Shown: one piece after another, positions 63,809 through 64,000 of the stretch
Layout of the letters: every line of letters starts with the position of its first letter
Numbering within the stretch: the stretch's first letter is position 1
DNA from: Bacteroidota bacterium
Lineage (GTDB): Bacteria > Bacteroidota > Bacteroidia > 2-12-FULL-35-15
Assembly (NCBI GenBank): GCA_947476185.1
Contig: CANJPX010000006.1
Location: 28,495-92,494 of the forward strand
Direction: 5' to 3'
Length of the DNA: 64,000 bases
Translations under genes and position numbers: made by a program
Notes under the pieces: generated by a model
The model's input: only the letters and a program-made list of their open reading frames with translations
Told to the model about the DNA's origin: nothing
Databases searched by the model: none

Positions 63809-64000
63809 TGGAAATGAAAGTTGTAAAATTATCGGCTAACGAAAATTGCTATGGTTGTTCGCCCTTAGCGCTTGAGGCGATACTTAACAAATATAAAGAT
63901 GTTCATTTATATCCGGAAGTAAATCCCATTGCACTCAAAGAAAAACTGGCAGAGAAATTTAGTGTCAGGACAAATAATATTATTGTTGGAGCAGGATCTG
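63808..64000 (+). CDS. histidinol-phosphate-aminotransferase-like enzyme (3' partial)
   Basis: An ORF that runs off the window end and is missing from the ORF track. It starts at the ATG at 63808, overlapping the FAD-subunit stop. The 64 visible residues include 'KLSANENCYGCSPLALEAI', 'YPEVNPIALKEKLAEKF' and 'IIVGAGS', the N-terminus of class I/II PLP aminotransferases of the HisC type. In this operon an aromatic aminotransferase (tryptophan to indolepyruvate) would supply IorAB; HisC-like enzymes often accept aromatic amino acids. The substrate is inferred. Confidence 0.8.
   Translation, partial: MEMKVVKLSANENCYGCSPLALEAILNKYKDVHLYPEVNPIALKEKLAEKFSVRTNNIIVGAGS

Noticed and set aside
1-64000. 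tRNA, rRNA, CRISPR arrays, insertion sequences
   Set aside because: No CCA-ending cloverleaf, rRNA segment, regular repeat array or transposase gene was found on reading both strands; intergenic regions are all below 230 bases.

Overview
The window comes from an AT-rich member of the Bacteroidota. The first gene ends in a type IX secretion C-terminal sorting domain. Complex I has eleven subunits and lacks the NADH module, as in many anaerobic or fermentative Bacteroidota. Intergenic spaces are very short. Five 2-oxoacid:ferredoxin oxidoreductase (OFOR) systems, several ferredoxins and two hemerythrin-like proteins indicate anaerobic or microaerobic, ferredoxin-based energy metabolism.

Layout. 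(1) 1-3.8 kb: tail of a secreted adhesin-like protein, a polytopic membrane protein, a thioredoxin-like protein and a hemerythrin. (2) 3.8-7.1 kb (minus): korA/korB 2-oxoacid:ferredoxin oxidoreductase with a ferredoxin. (3) 7.2-18.1 kb (plus): nuoABCDHIJKLMN without nuoEFG. A pair of inverted REP-like repeats lies at the nuoJ/nuoK junction, a HEPN-like gene sits between nuoL and nuoM, and a small unknown gene follows nuoN. (4) 18.2-23.2 kb: CoA-transferase (minus), then an mtnA-like isomerase, class II aldolase, radical SAM protein and YitT-like protein (plus). (5) 23.2-34.5 kb (minus): histidine kinase, pyruvate:ferredoxin oxidoreductase (nifJ), second hemerythrin, a 4-hydroxybenzoyl-CoA-reductase-like molybdenum hydroxylase, a short-chain dehydrogenase, XdhC and a MocA-like protein. 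(6) A 223-bp divergent control region with a perfect 10-bp inverted repeat. (7) 34.8 to beyond 64 kb (plus): 25 tightly packed co-directional genes, probably one operon.

The main result is region 7 with region 5. Together they hold every enzyme class of the anaerobic indole-3-acetate (auxin) degradation pathway known from the denitrifiers Aromatoleum aromaticum and Azoarcus evansii (iaa genes). The steps are: molybdenum hydroxylase (indoleacetate to oxindoleacetate); ATP-dependent hydantoinase-type HyuA/HyuB (lactam opening to 2-aminophenylsuccinate); family III CoA-transferase; two-subunit B12 mutase (arylsuccinyl-CoA to benzylmalonyl-CoA type); acyl-CoA dehydrogenase (oxidative decarboxylation to 2-aminocinnamoyl-CoA); fused hydratase/3-hydroxyacyl-CoA dehydrogenase; and thiolase (to 2-aminobenzoyl-CoA plus acetyl-CoA). 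Indolepyruvate:ferredoxin oxidoreductase genes (iorA-like fusion, iorB) and an aminotransferase at the window edge would feed tryptophan into it.

Sequence details support the assignment. The mutase keeps the carboxylate-binding Arg but replaces the His/Gln lining of methylmalonyl-CoA mutase with a run of glycines. The acyl-CoA dehydrogenase lacks the usual catalytic Glu, which a decarboxylating benzylmalonyl-CoA dehydrogenase would not need. The pathway assignment is an inference from gene content and motifs and has not been tested. The IorA protein carries an inserted NAD(P)H/FAD (GltD-like) module. The reduced ferredoxin produced could be re-oxidised by the EFG-less complex I.
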